Source: Riemerella columbina DSM 16469 | Lineage (GTDB): Bacteria; Bacteroidota; Bacteroidia; Flavobacteriales; Weeksellaceae | Length of the DNA: 64,000 nt | Assembly (NCBI RefSeq): GCF_000374405.1 | Contig: NZ_KB894262.1 | Span: 62,001 to 126,000, forward strand | Direction: 5' to 3' | Shown here: piece after piece, positions 25,658-35,409 of the stretch | Position numbering within the stretch: position 1 is the first letter of the stretch | Layout of the letters: every line of letters begins with the position of its first letter | The notes under the pieces: generated by a model | The model's database searches: none | What the model saw: the letters and a program-made list of their open reading frames with translations, nothing else | What the model was told of the DNA's origin: nothing | Made by a program: the position numbers and the translations under genes

Positions 25658-26929
25658 ATGGATATATTTGAAAGAATAAAACAAAATCCTGGTCCTCTAG
25701 GGCAGTTTGCAGATTATGGGGAAGGCTATTTTGTATTTCCAAAGTTAGAAGGCCCTATTGGTCCTAGAATGAAATTCCAAGGTAAGGAAGTAATTTACTG
25801 GAGTGCGAATGACTATTTAGGATTGTGTAACCATCCAGAAGTGAAAGAAACGGATGCTAAAGCCGCCGCGGAATATGGTATGTTTTATCCTATGGGAGCT
25901 AGAGCGATGTCTGGAGAAACGCCTTATCACAATCAATTAGAGCAAGAATTGGCAGACTTTGTAGGAAAAGAGTCGGCGTATCTACTGAACTTCGGATACC
26001 AAGGTATGCTTTCCATTATTGATGCTTTGGTGTCCAAAAATGATGTGATTGTCTACGATGTAGACTCTCATGCTTGTATTGTAGATGGTGTTCGCCTGCA
26101 TATGGGAAAACGATTTACCTATAAGCACAACGATTTAGAAAGTGTAGAGAAAAATTTACAACGCGCGACTAAAGTAGCGAATGAAACCGGTGGAGGTATT
26201 TTATTAATCACTGAAGGGGTGTTCGGAATGCGCGGTCAGCAAGGTAAATTAAAAGAAATTGCAGCGCTTAAAGAAAAATATAACTTCAGAATGTTGGTAG
26301 ATGATGCCCATGGTTTCGGTACTCTAGGAGCTACGGGGGCTGGTGCTGGTGAGGAGCAAGGTTGTCAAGATGAAATAGATGTTTACTTTTCTACTTTTGC
26401 TAAGTCTATGGCTGGGTTTGGAGCTTTTGTAGCAGGTAATAAAGACATTATCCGTTATCTAAAATACAATATGCGTTCTCAGATTTTTGCTAAATCACTT
26501 ACCATGCCTATGGTCATTGGCGGGCTAAAGCGTTTGGAATTGTTAAGAACTAGACCAGAGATTAAAGCCAAACTTTGGGAAAATGTAAATAAACTTCAAA
26601 ATGGACTGAGGGAAAAGGGCTTCAATTTAGGAGATACTAACACTTGTGTAACCCCAGTATTTATTGAAGGAACGCCTGTAGAAGCGACACTTCTAGTAAA
26701 AGATTTGAGAGAAAACTATGGTGTATTTACCTCAGTAGTGGTATACCCTGTGATTCCTAAAGGCACAATTTTATTAAGGTTGATTCCTACGGCATCGCAT
26801 ACCGATAGCGAAATTAATGAAACCATCGCTGCTTTTGAAGCCATACATGATAAATTGACTAAAGGCTATTATAAAGAGCAGGAGAAAAAATTATTAGAAG
26901 AGCAAGGTTTATCTTTTAAACCAATTTAA
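25658..26929 (+). CDS. Alpha-oxoamine synthase family enzyme (serine palmitoyltransferase-like)
   Basis: 423 residues, PLP fold type I. NDYLGLCNHPEV near 50, DVDSHACIVDGVRL near 130, LVDDAHGFGTLGATGAG near 215, and the PLP Lys249 in FSTFAKSMAGFGAFVAG. The protein decarboxylates an amino acid while adding an acyl thioester. In Bacteroidota this clade makes 3-ketosphinganine (Ser + acyl donor) or, in sulfonolipid producers, the cysteate product of capnine synthesis. Glycine C-acetyltransferase and BioF are less likely given the long C-terminus (KGYYKEQEKKLLEEQGL). Single gene between two terminators. Which substrate it uses is open. Confidence 0.85.
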   Translation: MDIFERIKQNPGPLGQFADYGEGYFVFPKLEGPIGPRMKFQGKEVIYWSANDYLGLCNHPEVKETDAKAAAEYGMFYPMGARAMSGETPYHNQLEQELADFVGKESAYLLNFGYQGMLSIIDALVSKNDVIVYDVDSHACIVDGVRLHMGKRFTYKHNDLESVEKNLQRATKVANETGGGILLITEGVFGMRGQQGKLKEIAALKEKYNFRMLVDDAHGFGTLGATGAGAGEEQGCQDEIDVYFSTFAKSMAGFGAFVAGNKDIIRYLKYNMRSQIFAKSLTMPMVIGGLKRLELLRTRPEIKAKLWENVNKLQNGLREKGFNLGDTNTCVTPVFIEGTPVEATLLVKDLRENYGVFTSVVVYPVIPKGTILLRLIPTASHTDSEINETIAAFEAIHDKLTKGYYKEQEKKLLEEQGLSFKPI

Positions 26930-26950
26930 TTGAACAGATAAATATTTAAG

Positions 26951-26982
26951 CGGAGCAGGCGTAAGCTGTGGCTCCGTTTTTT
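26951..26982 (+). terminator. Intrinsic terminator after the oxoamine synthase gene
   Basis: CGGAGC / GCTCCG stem at 26951-26956 and 26971-26976 with a 14-nt loop, then TTTTTT. Confidence 0.75.
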
Positions 26983-27010
26983 ATGACATGATTTTTCTAG
27001 ACTTATTTTT

Positions 27011-27400
27011 ATGCATCCGAACGCTCAACATTCTTATCTCATCCATTTATTAAAAATATTAGGAATCTATACCTTAGTGATAATCTTTGGAATGGTAATA
27101 CAAACACAATGGTTTCCTGAAATGGCTTTAAAGATTCATTTTTTAATTGCCTTTATCCATTTTTTAGGATTGGTAAGTATAGGGTTGGGTGGATTTTTCA
27201 AAAAGGATATTATAGGGTTTCTGTATTTGGCATTTATGATTGTAAAAATGGGGGCTTTTTTAGTGCTGTTTTATCAATTTCCAGAAATGAAAACCTATTT
27301 AATCGGGTCAATCCTACTTTATTTAGTTTATCTTTTTGTAGAAACGGCTTTGGTTATCAAGATGATACATTTTGTAAATAAAAGCCAACAAAAATCATAA
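27011..27400 (+). CDS. Four-helix membrane protein upstream of ATP synthase (AtpI-like position, DUF6168-like)
   Basis: 129 residues, four membrane helices (about 15-32, 42-61, 67-89, 95-115). Its place directly before atpB equals that of atpI-like genes in flavobacteria, and its size and topology fit. It could help c-ring assembly or Mg2+/Ca2+ supply as proposed for AtpI. It has its own unit: a clear promoter lies between it and atpB. Family assignment is from position and topology, not motif. Confidence 0.65.
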   Translation: MHPNAQHSYLIHLLKILGIYTLVIIFGMVIQTQWFPEMALKIHFLIAFIHFLGLVSIGLGGFFKKDIIGFLYLAFMIVKMGAFLVLFYQFPEMKTYLIGSILLYLVYLFVETALVIKMIHFVNKSQQKS

Positions 27401-27418
27401 AAAATTAATTTTTCTAAA

Positions 27419-27450
27419 TTTGAAAATATAAAATCTATTTCCTACTTTTG
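27419..27450 (+). promoter_or_regulatory. Promoter of the ATP synthase operon
   Basis: TTTG at 27419-27422, a 20-nt spacer and TACTTTTG at 27443-27450 match the Bacteroidota consensus at both boxes. It ends 13 bp before the atpB ATG, so the leader is very short. Confidence 0.65.
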
Positions 27451-27463
27451 CACAAACTATAAA

Positions 27464-28531
27464 ATGAAGAACATGCACTTCAGACGAATTATTTTATTTT
27501 TGACTATTTTTATCATGGGATGGGCGAATGCCTCCACAGAAGCTAAGCAACCAGGAGAAAAGTACAACCCTGTTCCAGATATTATGCACCACATTGCGGA
27601 CTCGCATAGTTGGCACCTTTGGGGTGAGGGAGAAAGACATATTGGATTTTCTCTACCAGTGATTTTATGGGATAATGGTTTAAAGGTGTTTTCTTCATCT
27701 CATTTTGGGCAAGAGGAAGAGCAAGTAGCTCATATTGATGGTAATCACTATAAGATTTTCCATAATAAAATTTATAAGACTGATGCAGAAGGGACTCTTC
27801 ATATGCATGATGGGCACCCAACTAATGATACGCCTCTAGATTTTTCGATTACAAAAATTGTAGCACAGATGTTTCTAGCAGCTATTATTTTGATTATTTT
27901 GGCTTTCTTAATGAAGTCTAGTTATACAGAAAATGGTGTACCAAAGGGTGTTGCTAAATTTTTAGAACCTTTGGTACTTTTTGTGAGAGATGATATTGCA
28001 TTAGAAAATATAGGAACTAAGCATTATTTAAAATATACACCTTATTTAATTACCCTATTCTTATTTATATGGTTGGTTAACCTTTTAGGTCTTATTCCAG
28101 GGTCTGCCAATGTATCGGGTAATATTGCTTTTACAATGGTATTAGCGGTGTTAACATTTATTATTGTAACTTTCAGCGGTAAAAAAACATATTGGTCACA
28201 TATATTTGACCCACTAGGCAATAATATGCCTTGGGCTGGTAAAGCATTAGTGTATGTGATTTTAGTACCCGTTGAAATTTTAGGAATGTTTACTAAGCCA
28301 TTCGCCTTGATGATTCGTCTTTTTGCAAACATGACGGCAGGGCATATCGTAATCTTAAGTTTGATTTCTCTTATCTTTATTATGGAAACTTATGCTATTG
28401 CACCAGTTTCTATATTATTAACCTTATTTATCAACACGCTAGAGTTATTGGTAGCAGCTTTACAGGCTTATATCTTTACACTTCTTACGGCATTGTTTAT
28501 AGGTATGGCAGTAGAGGAAGCACATCATTAA
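27464..28531 (+). CDS. atpB: F0F1 ATP synthase subunit a
   Basis: 355 residues. A signal-peptide-like N-terminus and a long extracytoplasmic stretch (about 25-125, His rich) precede the membrane domain, the usual shape in Bacteroidota. The proton-channel helix carries MIRLFANMTAGHIVI near 288 with the essential Arg. The C-terminal helix ETYAIAPVS, then ELLVAALQAYIFTLLTALFIGMA is also typical. Translocates protons against the c ring. First gene of the operon atpB-E-F-H-A-G. The start at 27464 (ATG) is chosen because the promoter lies just before it. Confidence 0.96.
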   Translation: MKNMHFRRIILFLTIFIMGWANASTEAKQPGEKYNPVPDIMHHIADSHSWHLWGEGERHIGFSLPVILWDNGLKVFSSSHFGQEEEQVAHIDGNHYKIFHNKIYKTDAEGTLHMHDGHPTNDTPLDFSITKIVAQMFLAAIILIILAFLMKSSYTENGVPKGVAKFLEPLVLFVRDDIALENIGTKHYLKYTPYLITLFLFIWLVNLLGLIPGSANVSGNIAFTMVLAVLTFIIVTFSGKKTYWSHIFDPLGNNMPWAGKALVYVILVPVEILGMFTKPFALMIRLFANMTAGHIVILSLISLIFIMETYAIAPVSILLTLFINTLELLVAALQAYIFTLLTALFIGMAVEEAHH

Positions 28532-28539
28532 AAAAATAA

Positions 28540-28779
<240 letters not shown>

Positions 28780-28791
28780 TCTAACAATTTT

Positions 28792-28825
28792 GAAAAGTGC
28801 GCAGACGGTTGGTCTGCCACTTTTC
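28792..28825 (+). terminator. Long hairpin between atpE and atpF (attenuator or mRNA-stability element)
   Basis: GAAAAGTG (28792-28799) pairs with CACTTTTC (28818-28825), and inside it GCAGAC pairs with GTCTGC around a GGTTG loop, with one bulged C. Total 14 bp. Downstream is TTAAAAGTTTTTAATTAA, only partly a T tract. The operon clearly continues, so it is at most a partial terminator. It sits exactly after the subunit needed in 8-15 copies. Confidence 0.7.
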
Positions 28826-28882
28826 TTAAAAGTTTTTAATTAATTTATATCAAATCAGTTTAACATATTTTAATATATAACA

Positions 28883-29377
28883 ATGGATTTATTAATTCCT
28901 TCAGAAGGTAACCTCGTTTGGTCACTAGTTGTGTTTTTAATTTTAGTAGGATTACTCTCTGTGTTCGCATGGAAACCTATCTTAAATACCGTAAATGATA
29001 GAGAAACTTCTATCGTAGATGCACTAAACCAAGCGAAACTAGCTAAAAAAGAAATGGAACAACTTAAAGCAGATAATGAAAGAATTATCCGCGAAGCTAA
29101 GGTGGAAAGAGATGCCATTCTAAAAGAAGCTAGAGAAATTAAAGACCGTATCGTAAACGAAGCCAAAGATGCCGCTAAGGTAGAAGGAGACAAGATGATT
29201 GCCGCTGCTAAAATATCGATAGAAGCAGAAAAATCTGCTGCTATGGCTGATATTAAACATCAAGTAGGTGCTTTATCGCTTAACATTGCGGAATCTATCC
29301 TTAAGCAAAAATTAGACAATAGCGATGCTCAAAATGCTTTGGTTGAAAATATGTTGAATCAATCTAATCTTAACTAA
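28883..29377 (+). CDS. atpF: F0F1 ATP synthase subunit b
   Basis: 164 residues: an N-terminal membrane helix (about 10-28) then a long alpha-helical, Lys/Glu/Ala-rich stalk (DRETSIVDALNQAKLAKKEM). It dimerises to link F0 to F1 through the delta subunit. A 103-bp gap with the hairpin separates it from atpE; atpH follows after 2 bp. Confidence 0.95.
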   Translation: MDLLIPSEGNLVWSLVVFLILVGLLSVFAWKPILNTVNDRETSIVDALNQAKLAKKEMEQLKADNERIIREAKVERDAILKEAREIKDRIVNEAKDAAKVEGDKMIAAAKISIEAEKSAAMADIKHQVGALSLNIAESILKQKLDNSDAQNALVENMLNQSNLN

Positions 29378-29379
29378 TA

Positions 29380-29919
29380 ATGCTGACATCAAAAGTAGCA
29401 AAACGATATGCCAAAGGTTTGTTGGAATTAACAGAAGAACGCCAACAAACTACGGAGGTATTATCCGATATGAAAGCACTGATTAAGATTCTAAACGAAA
29501 GCCAAGAACTTAATCGCTTTTTGCAGGCACCGTTTTTAGATCATAATAAAAAGATGCAAGTAGCGAAAGAGGTATTTAAATCTTTCTTACCAGTAGTCCA
29601 AAACTTGATTTTATTGGTGATCAAAAATGGAAGAGCTACCCATCTTAAAAATATAGCACAAGCTTATATCAATAAAGTAGAAGATTTACATGGCGTACAA
29701 AGGGTTACCTTAACCACTGCGGCACCGCTTTCTCAAGAGAATATTGATAAAATTATTCAATCTTCTAAAATGATTAACGCTGGTAGTAAGCCAGATTTAA
29801 AAGTCATCATAAAACCAGAATTATTAGGAGGCTATATCTTAAGAGTTGGCGACCAGCAATTAGACACTTCTGTAAGGTCTAAGTTGGCAAATATGAAAAA
29901 AGAATTTCAGTTAAACTAA
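29380..29919 (+). CDS. atpH: F0F1 ATP synthase subunit delta
   Basis: 179 residues. [16 protein letters not shown] at the N-terminus and the C-terminal pattern [21 protein letters not shown] are diagnostic of OSCP/delta. Connects the peripheral stalk to the alpha3beta3 head. Almost contiguous with atpF (2 bp) and 16 bp before atpA. Confidence 0.95.
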   Translation: MLTSKVAKRYAKGLLELTEERQQTTEVLSDMKALIKILNESQELNRFLQAPFLDHNKKMQVAKEVFKSFLPVVQNLILLVIKNGRATHLKNIAQAYINKVEDLHGVQRVTLTTAAPLSQENIDKIIQSSKMINAGSKPDLKVIIKPELLGGYILRVGDQQLDTSVRSKLANMKKEFQLN

Positions 29920-29935
29920 GAAAAATAACCATACA

Positions 29936-31513
29936 ATGGCAGAAATAAATCCAGCAGAAGTATCTGCAATTTTAAAACAGCAATTAGCAAATTTTGATAC
30001 CCAATCTAATGTTGAAGAAGTAGGAACAGTACTTCAAATCGGGGATGGTATCGCTCGTGTTTACGGTCTTGAAAATGTTCAATATGGTGAACTCGTAAAA
30101 TTTGAAGGTGGTATTGAAGGTATTGTACTTAACCTTGAAGAAGATAATGTAGGGGTAGCCCTTTTAGGAGAATCTAAAGAGGTAAAAGAAGGCGATACGG
30201 TAAGAAGAACTAACAGAATTTCTTCAATTAAAGTAGGAGAAGGGATGTTAGGTAGAGTAGTAGATACATTGGGTAACCCAATAGATGGTAAAGGTCCAAT
30301 TGGAGGTGAGTTATATGAAATGCCTTTGGAAAGAAAAGCACCAGGGGTTATCTTCAGACAGCCTGTAAACGAGCCACTTCAAACGGGTATCGTAGCGGTA
30401 GACTCTATGATTCCAATTGGTAGAGGACAGAGAGAGTTAATTATTGGTGACCGCCAAACAGGTAAAACCACTGTGGCGATTGATACTATCCTTAACCAAA
30501 AAGAATTCTATGACGCTGGAGAGCCAGTATTTTGTATCTATGTTGCAGTAGGACAGAAAGGTTCTACGGTAGCACAAATTGTAAAAACATTAGAAGATAA
30601 AGGTGCGATGGCGTATACCGTAGTGGTAGCGGCTAACGCTTCTGACCCTTCCCCAATGCAGGTATATGCGCCAATGGCAGGTGCTGCTATCGGTGAGTAT
30701 TTCCGTGATACAGGTCGTCCTGCATTAATCATTTATGATGATTTATCTAAACAAGCAGTAGCCTATCGTGAGTTGTCTCTATTATTAAGAAGACCACCAG
30801 GTCGTGAGGCTTATCCAGGGGATGTATTCTACCTTCACTCAAGATTATTAGAAAGAGCAGCAAAAGTGATTGCGGATGATAATATTGCGAGACAAATGAA
30901 CGACTTGCCAGAATCTCTTAAACCGATGGTAAAAGGTGGCGGTTCATTAACAGCACTTCCTATTATTGAAACTCAAGCAGGGGATGTATCTGCGTATATT
31001 CCTACCAATGTGATTTCCATTACCGATGGACAGATTTTCTTAGAGTCAGATTTATTCAACTCTGGAGTTCGTCCAGCGATTAATGTGGGGATCTCTGTAT
31101 CTAGGGTAGGAGGTAACGCTCAGATTAAATCTATGAAGAAGGTATCGGGTACGCTTAAATTAGACCAAGCACAATATAAAGAATTAGAAGCATTTGCTAA
31201 ATTCGGTTCTGACCTAGATGCCGCAACTTTAGCTGTAATCCATAAAGGGGAGAAGAATGTGGAAATTCTTAAACAACCTGTAAATTCACCATTACCAGTA
31301 GATAGCCAAGTGGCCATGATTTATGCTGGAACCGAAAATTTATTGAGAAATGTACCAGTAAATAAGGTGAAAGAATTTATGAAGGATTATGTTGGCTTCT
31401 TAAGAACGAAACACCCTGAAACTATGGCAGCAATTAAGTCTGGTAAAATCAATGACGATATTACTAGCGTACTGAAAAGTGCTGCACATGATTTAGCATC
31501 TAAATACAATTAA
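29936..31513 (+). CDS. atpA: F0F1 ATP synthase subunit alpha
   Basis: 525 residues. P-loop [13 protein letters not shown] near 170, [20 protein letters not shown] near 290, and [20 protein letters not shown] near 360 with the Arg finger. Normal length. The catalytic beta subunit gene (atpD) and atpC are not in this operon, as usual in Bacteroidota, where they form a separate pair. Confidence 0.98.
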   Translation: MAEINPAEVSAILKQQLANFDTQSNVEEVGTVLQIGDGIARVYGLENVQYGELVKFEGGIEGIVLNLEEDNVGVALLGESKEVKEGDTVRRTNRISSIKVGEGMLGRVVDTLGNPIDGKGPIGGELYEMPLERKAPGVIFRQPVNEPLQTGIVAVDSMIPIGRGQRELIIGDRQTGKTTVAIDTILNQKEFYDAGEPVFCIYVAVGQKGSTVAQIVKTLEDKGAMAYTVVVAANASDPSPMQVYAPMAGAAIGEYFRDTGRPALIIYDDLSKQAVAYRELSLLLRRPPGREAYPGDVFYLHSRLLERAAKVIADDNIARQMNDLPESLKPMVKGGGSLTALPIIETQAGDVSAYIPTNVISITDGQIFLESDLFNSGVRPAINVGISVSRVGGNAQIKSMKKVSGTLKLDQAQYKELEAFAKFGSDLDAATLAVIHKGEKNVEILKQPVNSPLPVDSQVAMIYAGTENLLRNVPVNKVKEFMKDYVGFLRTKHPETMAAIKSGKINDDITSVLKSAAHDLASKYN

Positions 31514-31528
31514 AATTAAAAGTCGAGC

Positions 31529-31561
31529 TCTAAGGTTTAAAGTGCTTCTTTAAACCTTAGA
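31529..31561 (+). repeat. Perfect 14-bp inverted repeat between atpA and atpG
   Basis: TCTAAGGTTTAAAG and its exact complement around loop TGCTT. No T tract follows (CTTCAATTG), so it is more likely an RNA processing or stability hairpin than a terminator. Confidence 0.7.
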
Positions 31562-31581
31562 CTTCAATTGAACTCTACAAT

Positions 31582-32454
31582 ATGGCAAATTTAAAAGAAA
31601 TACGAGGACGAATTGCTTCCATCTCATCTACGATGCAGATTACCAGTGCTATGAAAATGGTTTCCGCAGCGAAACTGAAAAAAGCACAAGATGCCATCAC
31701 GATGTTGAGACCTTATTCTGAGAAGTTGCAAGAAATTATTGAAAATGTAAACGCTAGTTCTGAAGCCGATCAGGTATCTATTTATGCTAAAAAAAGAGAG
31801 GTGAAACGCGTGCTATATATTGCAATTACTTCCAATAGAGGTTTAGCAGGAGCGTTTAACTCTTCGGTTATTAAAGAGCTTAATCATCAAATTTCTGAAA
31901 ATAGAGACAAGCATATTGAAATAATTACTTTAGGTAAAAAGGTGTTTGATGCGGTTAAAAAAAGTCGTGTACCTTACAGCAATGTGAGCCATATTTTTGA
32001 TAATTTGAGTTTTGAAGCAGTAGCCAATCAGATTGTGTATGGCGTAATGAAAGATTTTCGAGAAGCTAAGTTTGATGAAGTCTATTTGATTTATAATCAA
32101 TTCATTAATGCAGCCACGCAAAAGGTTCAAACCGAACAATTATTGCCTATTTCAATTCATGAAAATGAAGGGATACCTGCAAATGTAGAAACAGACTATC
32201 TTTTTGAACCAAGTAGAAGCGAAATTTTAGATGTATTGATTCCAAAATCTATCAAAACACAAGTTTATAAAGCGGTATTGGATTCTGTAGCGGCAGAGCA
32301 TGGTGCGCGTATGACAGCCATGCATAAGGCAACAGATAATGCCCAAGCCCTTAAAAATGACTTGGTTATTTTCTATAACAAAGCTAGACAAGCAGCCATT
32401 ACAAATGAAATTTTAGAAATCGTTTCTGGAGCCGAAGCTCTTAAAAATAGTTAA
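31582..32454 (+). CDS. atpG: F0F1 ATP synthase subunit gamma
   Basis: 290 residues. N-terminal coiled-coil helix ISSTMQITSAMKMVSAAKLK and C-terminal EHGARMTAMHKATDNAQALK form the rotor shaft; ITSNRGLAGAFN is the conserved Rossmann strand. Last gene of the operon, closed by the terminator at 32480-32504. Confidence 0.97.
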   Translation: MANLKEIRGRIASISSTMQITSAMKMVSAAKLKKAQDAITMLRPYSEKLQEIIENVNASSEADQVSIYAKKREVKRVLYIAITSNRGLAGAFNSSVIKELNHQISENRDKHIEIITLGKKVFDAVKKSRVPYSNVSHIFDNLSFEAVANQIVYGVMKDFREAKFDEVYLIYNQFINAATQKVQTEQLLPISIHENEGIPANVETDYLFEPSRSEILDVLIPKSIKTQVYKAVLDSVAAEHGARMTAMHKATDNAQALKNDLVIFYNKARQAAITNEILEIVSGAEALKNS

Positions 32455-32479
32455 TCCAAGCGGTATCACAATACCAATT

Positions 32480-32504
32480 AAGCACCATTTATTGGTGCTT
32501 TTTT
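32480..32504 (+). terminator. Intrinsic terminator of the ATP synthase operon
   Basis: AAGCACCA / TGGTGCTT, 8-bp perfect stem, 5-nt loop TTTAT, then TTTT and more T. Confidence 0.9.
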
Positions 32505-32544
32505 ATTTTTTTGCTTATGAATATGGTGGTTATAAAAATTTAGT

Positions 32545-32552
32545 TATCTTTG
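32545..32552 (+). promoter_or_regulatory. -7 box upstream of the CNNM/CorC gene
   Basis: TATCTTTG matches TAnnTTTG, 27 bp before the ATG. A -33 TTG at the proper distance is not clear. Confidence 0.4.
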
Positions 32553-32579
32553 CATCAATCATAAATTTAATAAAATTAA

Positions 32580-33932
32580 ATGGACCCCGACAGTTTAGTC
32601 AAGATTCTTATCGCAATATTTTTAGTGTTTCTAAATGGCTTTTTCGTAGCCGCAGAATTTTCAATAGTTAAAGTTCGTTATTCTCAAATCCAAATTAAAG
32701 CCGCAGAAGGTAATGCTATGGCAAAACAAGCCGAGAGTATTATCAAAAACTTAGATGCTTATTTATCTGCCACCCAGCTTGGGATTACTTTAGCATCTCT
32801 AGCGTTAGGTTGGGTAGGGGAAAGTGCATTGCATCATATTATAGAAAGTGCGTTTCACTATTTTAATTTTGAGGTGGCTGCTGCTACTGTAACTACAATT
32901 TCTGTGGTCTTAAGTTTTCTAATTATTACCGTAATGCATATTGTCTTTGGTGAATTAGTACCTAAGTCCATAGCCATTCGTAAGTCAGAAGCCACCACTT
33001 TGTTTATTTCTGCACCGCTTAAATTATTTTATAATATTTTCCGACCATTTATTTGGTTGATGAATTCGATATCCAACTCATTCTTGAGATTGATTAAAAT
33101 TCATCCTGTTTCAGAGCACGAAATTCATTCTACGGAAGAATTACAATTATTGGTAAAGCAAAGTGCAGACAGTGGTGAAATAGAGGTAGAAAATTACGAA
33201 ATTATTAAAAATGCTTTTGATTTTACAGACCATTCTGCCAAGCAGATTATGGTACCTAGACAAAATATCCAAACCATAGATATTGATGATGAAGTAGGGG
33301 ATATTATAGAAACCATCATGGAAAGTGGATTTTCTAGAATCCCAGTATACGAAGGTACGGTAGATAATATTATTGGAATTTTCTATACTAAAGAAATCAT
33401 TAGAGCTTATATTAAATCCAAAGGTGATTTAACCCATGATGATTTAAGAAATTTCTTAAGAGAAGCCTATTTTGTAGTTGGTAGTAAAAAGATTTCTGAT
33501 TTATTAAAAAGTTTCCAGCTTAAAAAACAACATATCGCTATCGTTATTGATGAGTTTGGAGGTACCGAAGGTTTAATTACTCTAGAAGATATCCTAGAAG
33601 AATTGGTAGGAGAAATTCAAGATGAGGAAGACGAAGAGGAAAAATTAGTGGAAAAAGTAGGTGAAAACACCTATTGGGTAAAAGCCATACAGCCATTAGA
33701 AGAAATCAACGAGTTTTTACCTAACCCTATTCCAGAAGAAGGCGAGTTTAATACTTTGGCAGGATTCATTTTGCATCATTTAGAGGAAATACCAAATGAA
33801 AATCAAGAATTTAATTTTGAAAATTACCACTTTAAAATTCTAAAAATGAATAATAAAAGTGTAGAATTGGTAGAGTTGGTATATCATGAAAACGCTCCAG
33901 AAGAACCAGCCGATACAAATGAACCATCATAA
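32580..33932 (+). CDS. CNNM/HlyC-CorC family transporter (DUF21 + CBS pair + CorC_HlyC)
   Basis: 450 residues. DUF21 membrane domain with four helices (about 5-185, GFFVAAEFSIVKVRYSQI, LAEL-type GELVPKSIAI). CBS pair follows at about 205-340 (IMVPRQNIQTIDIDDEVGD, HIAIVIDEFGGTEGLITLED), and a CorC_HlyC domain at about 355-435. The family exports Mg2+ or other divalent cations in characterised members. The acidic run GEIQDEEDEEEK is typical. Begins a probable unit with clpS and the SRPBCC gene (gaps 11 and 19 bp). Confidence 0.92.
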   Translation: MDPDSLVKILIAIFLVFLNGFFVAAEFSIVKVRYSQIQIKAAEGNAMAKQAESIIKNLDAYLSATQLGITLASLALGWVGESALHHIIESAFHYFNFEVAAATVTTISVVLSFLIITVMHIVFGELVPKSIAIRKSEATTLFISAPLKLFYNIFRPFIWLMNSISNSFLRLIKIHPVSEHEIHSTEELQLLVKQSADSGEIEVENYEIIKNAFDFTDHSAKQIMVPRQNIQTIDIDDEVGDIIETIMESGFSRIPVYEGTVDNIIGIFYTKEIIRAYIKSKGDLTHDDLRNFLREAYFVVGSKKISDLLKSFQLKKQHIAIVIDEFGGTEGLITLEDILEELVGEIQDEEDEEEKLVEKVGENTYWVKAIQPLEEINEFLPNPIPEEGEFNTLAGFILHHLEEIPNENQEFNFENYHFKILKMNNKSVELVELVYHENAPEEPADTNEPS

Positions 33933-33943
33933 ATCATTAATCT

Positions 33944-34237
33944 ATGAAGGTGTATAGCCAAAATCAACCCCAGTGGGAAGAACAAGAATCTTCGGAAGTG
34001 CTAGAAGCGTTACAAGATAACCATAAATTAGTTCTTCACAACGATGATTTTAATACTTTTGATTTTGTAATCGACTGCCTAATAGAAATCTGTAAACACA
34101 CCTTGGAGCAAGCAGAACAATGCACCTATCTTATTCACTACAAAGGCAAATGTACTGTAAAAACGGGACAGCTGGAACTGATAGAGCCGATGCACAAAAA
34201 GTTGCTTTCTAGAGGCTTATCTAGCGAAATTGTATAA
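33944..34237 (+). CDS. clpS: ATP-dependent Clp protease adaptor ClpS
   Basis: 97 residues. VLHNDDFNTFDFVIDCLIEIC is the N-degron-binding core (Asn-Asp and hydrophobic pocket) and TVKTGQLELIEPMHKKLLSRGL the ClpA-facing side. Delivers N-end-rule substrates to ClpAP. It has an extended N-terminus of about 30 residues. Confidence 0.92.
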   Translation: MKVYSQNQPQWEEQESSEVLEALQDNHKLVLHNDDFNTFDFVIDCLIEICKHTLEQAEQCTYLIHYKGKCTVKTGQLELIEPMHKKLLSRGLSSEIV

Positions 34238-34256
34238 TTCATAAGCATTAATTATC

Positions 34257-35291
34257 ATGCGTTGGCTTAAAGTCACTCTTTTCATTGGTCTATTTATCGG
34301 GATTGCCTATGCGGTTTCTATGTTATTTGTGGATGAAAGTAAATCCTTTCGTATAGAGAGAACAATAGACTATCCGCTGGAAAAGGTCTATCCACAGTTC
34401 AGCAATTTTCAAAATATGACCCGTTGGAATACTTATTTTCTTAGGGATAAAAACTTAAAATTCGAGTATTTTATTCCCTATGAAGGACAGGGAAGTTCCA
34501 TGAACTTTATTGATAAAAAGGGCAGTGTTGGTATGGTATTTATTAGATATGAAAACCCTAAAAAAACACTGAAATACGAATTTTTTGATAATGATTCCAA
34601 TATTCCCCTCAAAATAGAAGTGCGTTTTGTTCCCGAAAGAGATAAGACTAAAATCGTTTGGTTGGTGACTACACCTAAGAAAACCTTGCTTAAGCGCTAT
34701 GTCAATCTATTCTCAGTAAATACTTTTGAAGAGTTTGTCAATCAAAGTATGACCAATTTAAAAAACCTACTAAGTAACAAAGTAGATAAAATAGAGTTGC
34801 TATCTCAAATCAAGTACGATACGATCATGGTGGAGCAACAAGAATCTGCAATATTGGTTGGGGTAAATGCGACCTCACAAAATAAGTCTAAAGTGCAGTT
34901 GTTTCAATCGATTTTAAAAAATCATAGTAAGGTGATTAATTTTGTAACGAATGATTTGGGTAAGCAAGAAGACGAATTTGGTGCACCGATATTAATTACA
35001 ACACCTAAAAGCTACGATAATAAAGAGGTAAGTTATTTCTATGGTATTCCTTTGTCTAAGAAAGTAGAATTGGAAGATAATAGCATAACTTATCGTAAGT
35101 TGGAACCATCCAAACTCTATGTGATGTACTACAAAGGGAATTATGATGGGCGTATCTCGGTGATTAATCAATTGCTGAAAAAAGCTAAAACGGATAGTCT
35201 TAGAACGGGAATGTTGCAAGAGGTGTTTATAGAAAATCCCGAAGAGCAAAAGCCTGTAATTCTCAAATTAGCACTTCCGGTAAGCCCTTGA
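34257..35291 (+). CDS. Membrane-anchored SRPBCC/START protein with GyrI-like C-terminal half
   Basis: 344 residues. A single N-terminal helix (about 4-23), then a polyketide-cyclase/START-like domain (about 30-180, FRIERTIDYPLEKVYPQFSN, NMTRWNTYF). The C-terminal half (about 190-344) has LEPSKLYVMYYKGNYDGRI like effector-binding GyrI/AraC-E domains. Such domain pairs bind small hydrophobic molecules, but no ligand is known. Follows clpS by 19 bp; the sucA promoter region comes next. Confidence 0.8.
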   Translation: MRWLKVTLFIGLFIGIAYAVSMLFVDESKSFRIERTIDYPLEKVYPQFSNFQNMTRWNTYFLRDKNLKFEYFIPYEGQGSSMNFIDKKGSVGMVFIRYENPKKTLKYEFFDNDSNIPLKIEVRFVPERDKTKIVWLVTTPKKTLLKRYVNLFSVNTFEEFVNQSMTNLKNLLSNKVDKIELLSQIKYDTIMVEQQESAILVGVNATSQNKSKVQLFQSILKNHSKVINFVTNDLGKQEDEFGAPILITTPKSYDNKEVSYFYGIPLSKKVELEDNSITYRKLEPSKLYVMYYKGNYDGRISVINQLLKKAKTDSLRTGMLQEVFIENPEEQKPVILKLALPVSP

Positions 35292-35356
35292 TTTTATCAA
35301 GATTTAAAAATCATAAATGTTGGCTATAAAGGTTTTATAGAATAAATTTTTTTTAA

Positions 35357-35364
35357 TACATTTG
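35357..35364 (+). promoter_or_regulatory. -7 box upstream of sucA
   Basis: TACATTTG matches TAnnTTTG, 45 bp before the sucA ATG. No -33 TTG at 19-21 nt. Confidence 0.4.
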
Positions 35365-35409
35365 TAGTCTTAGATATAAAAACAAATTTTAAACAGATAA
35401 TCTGTAATA

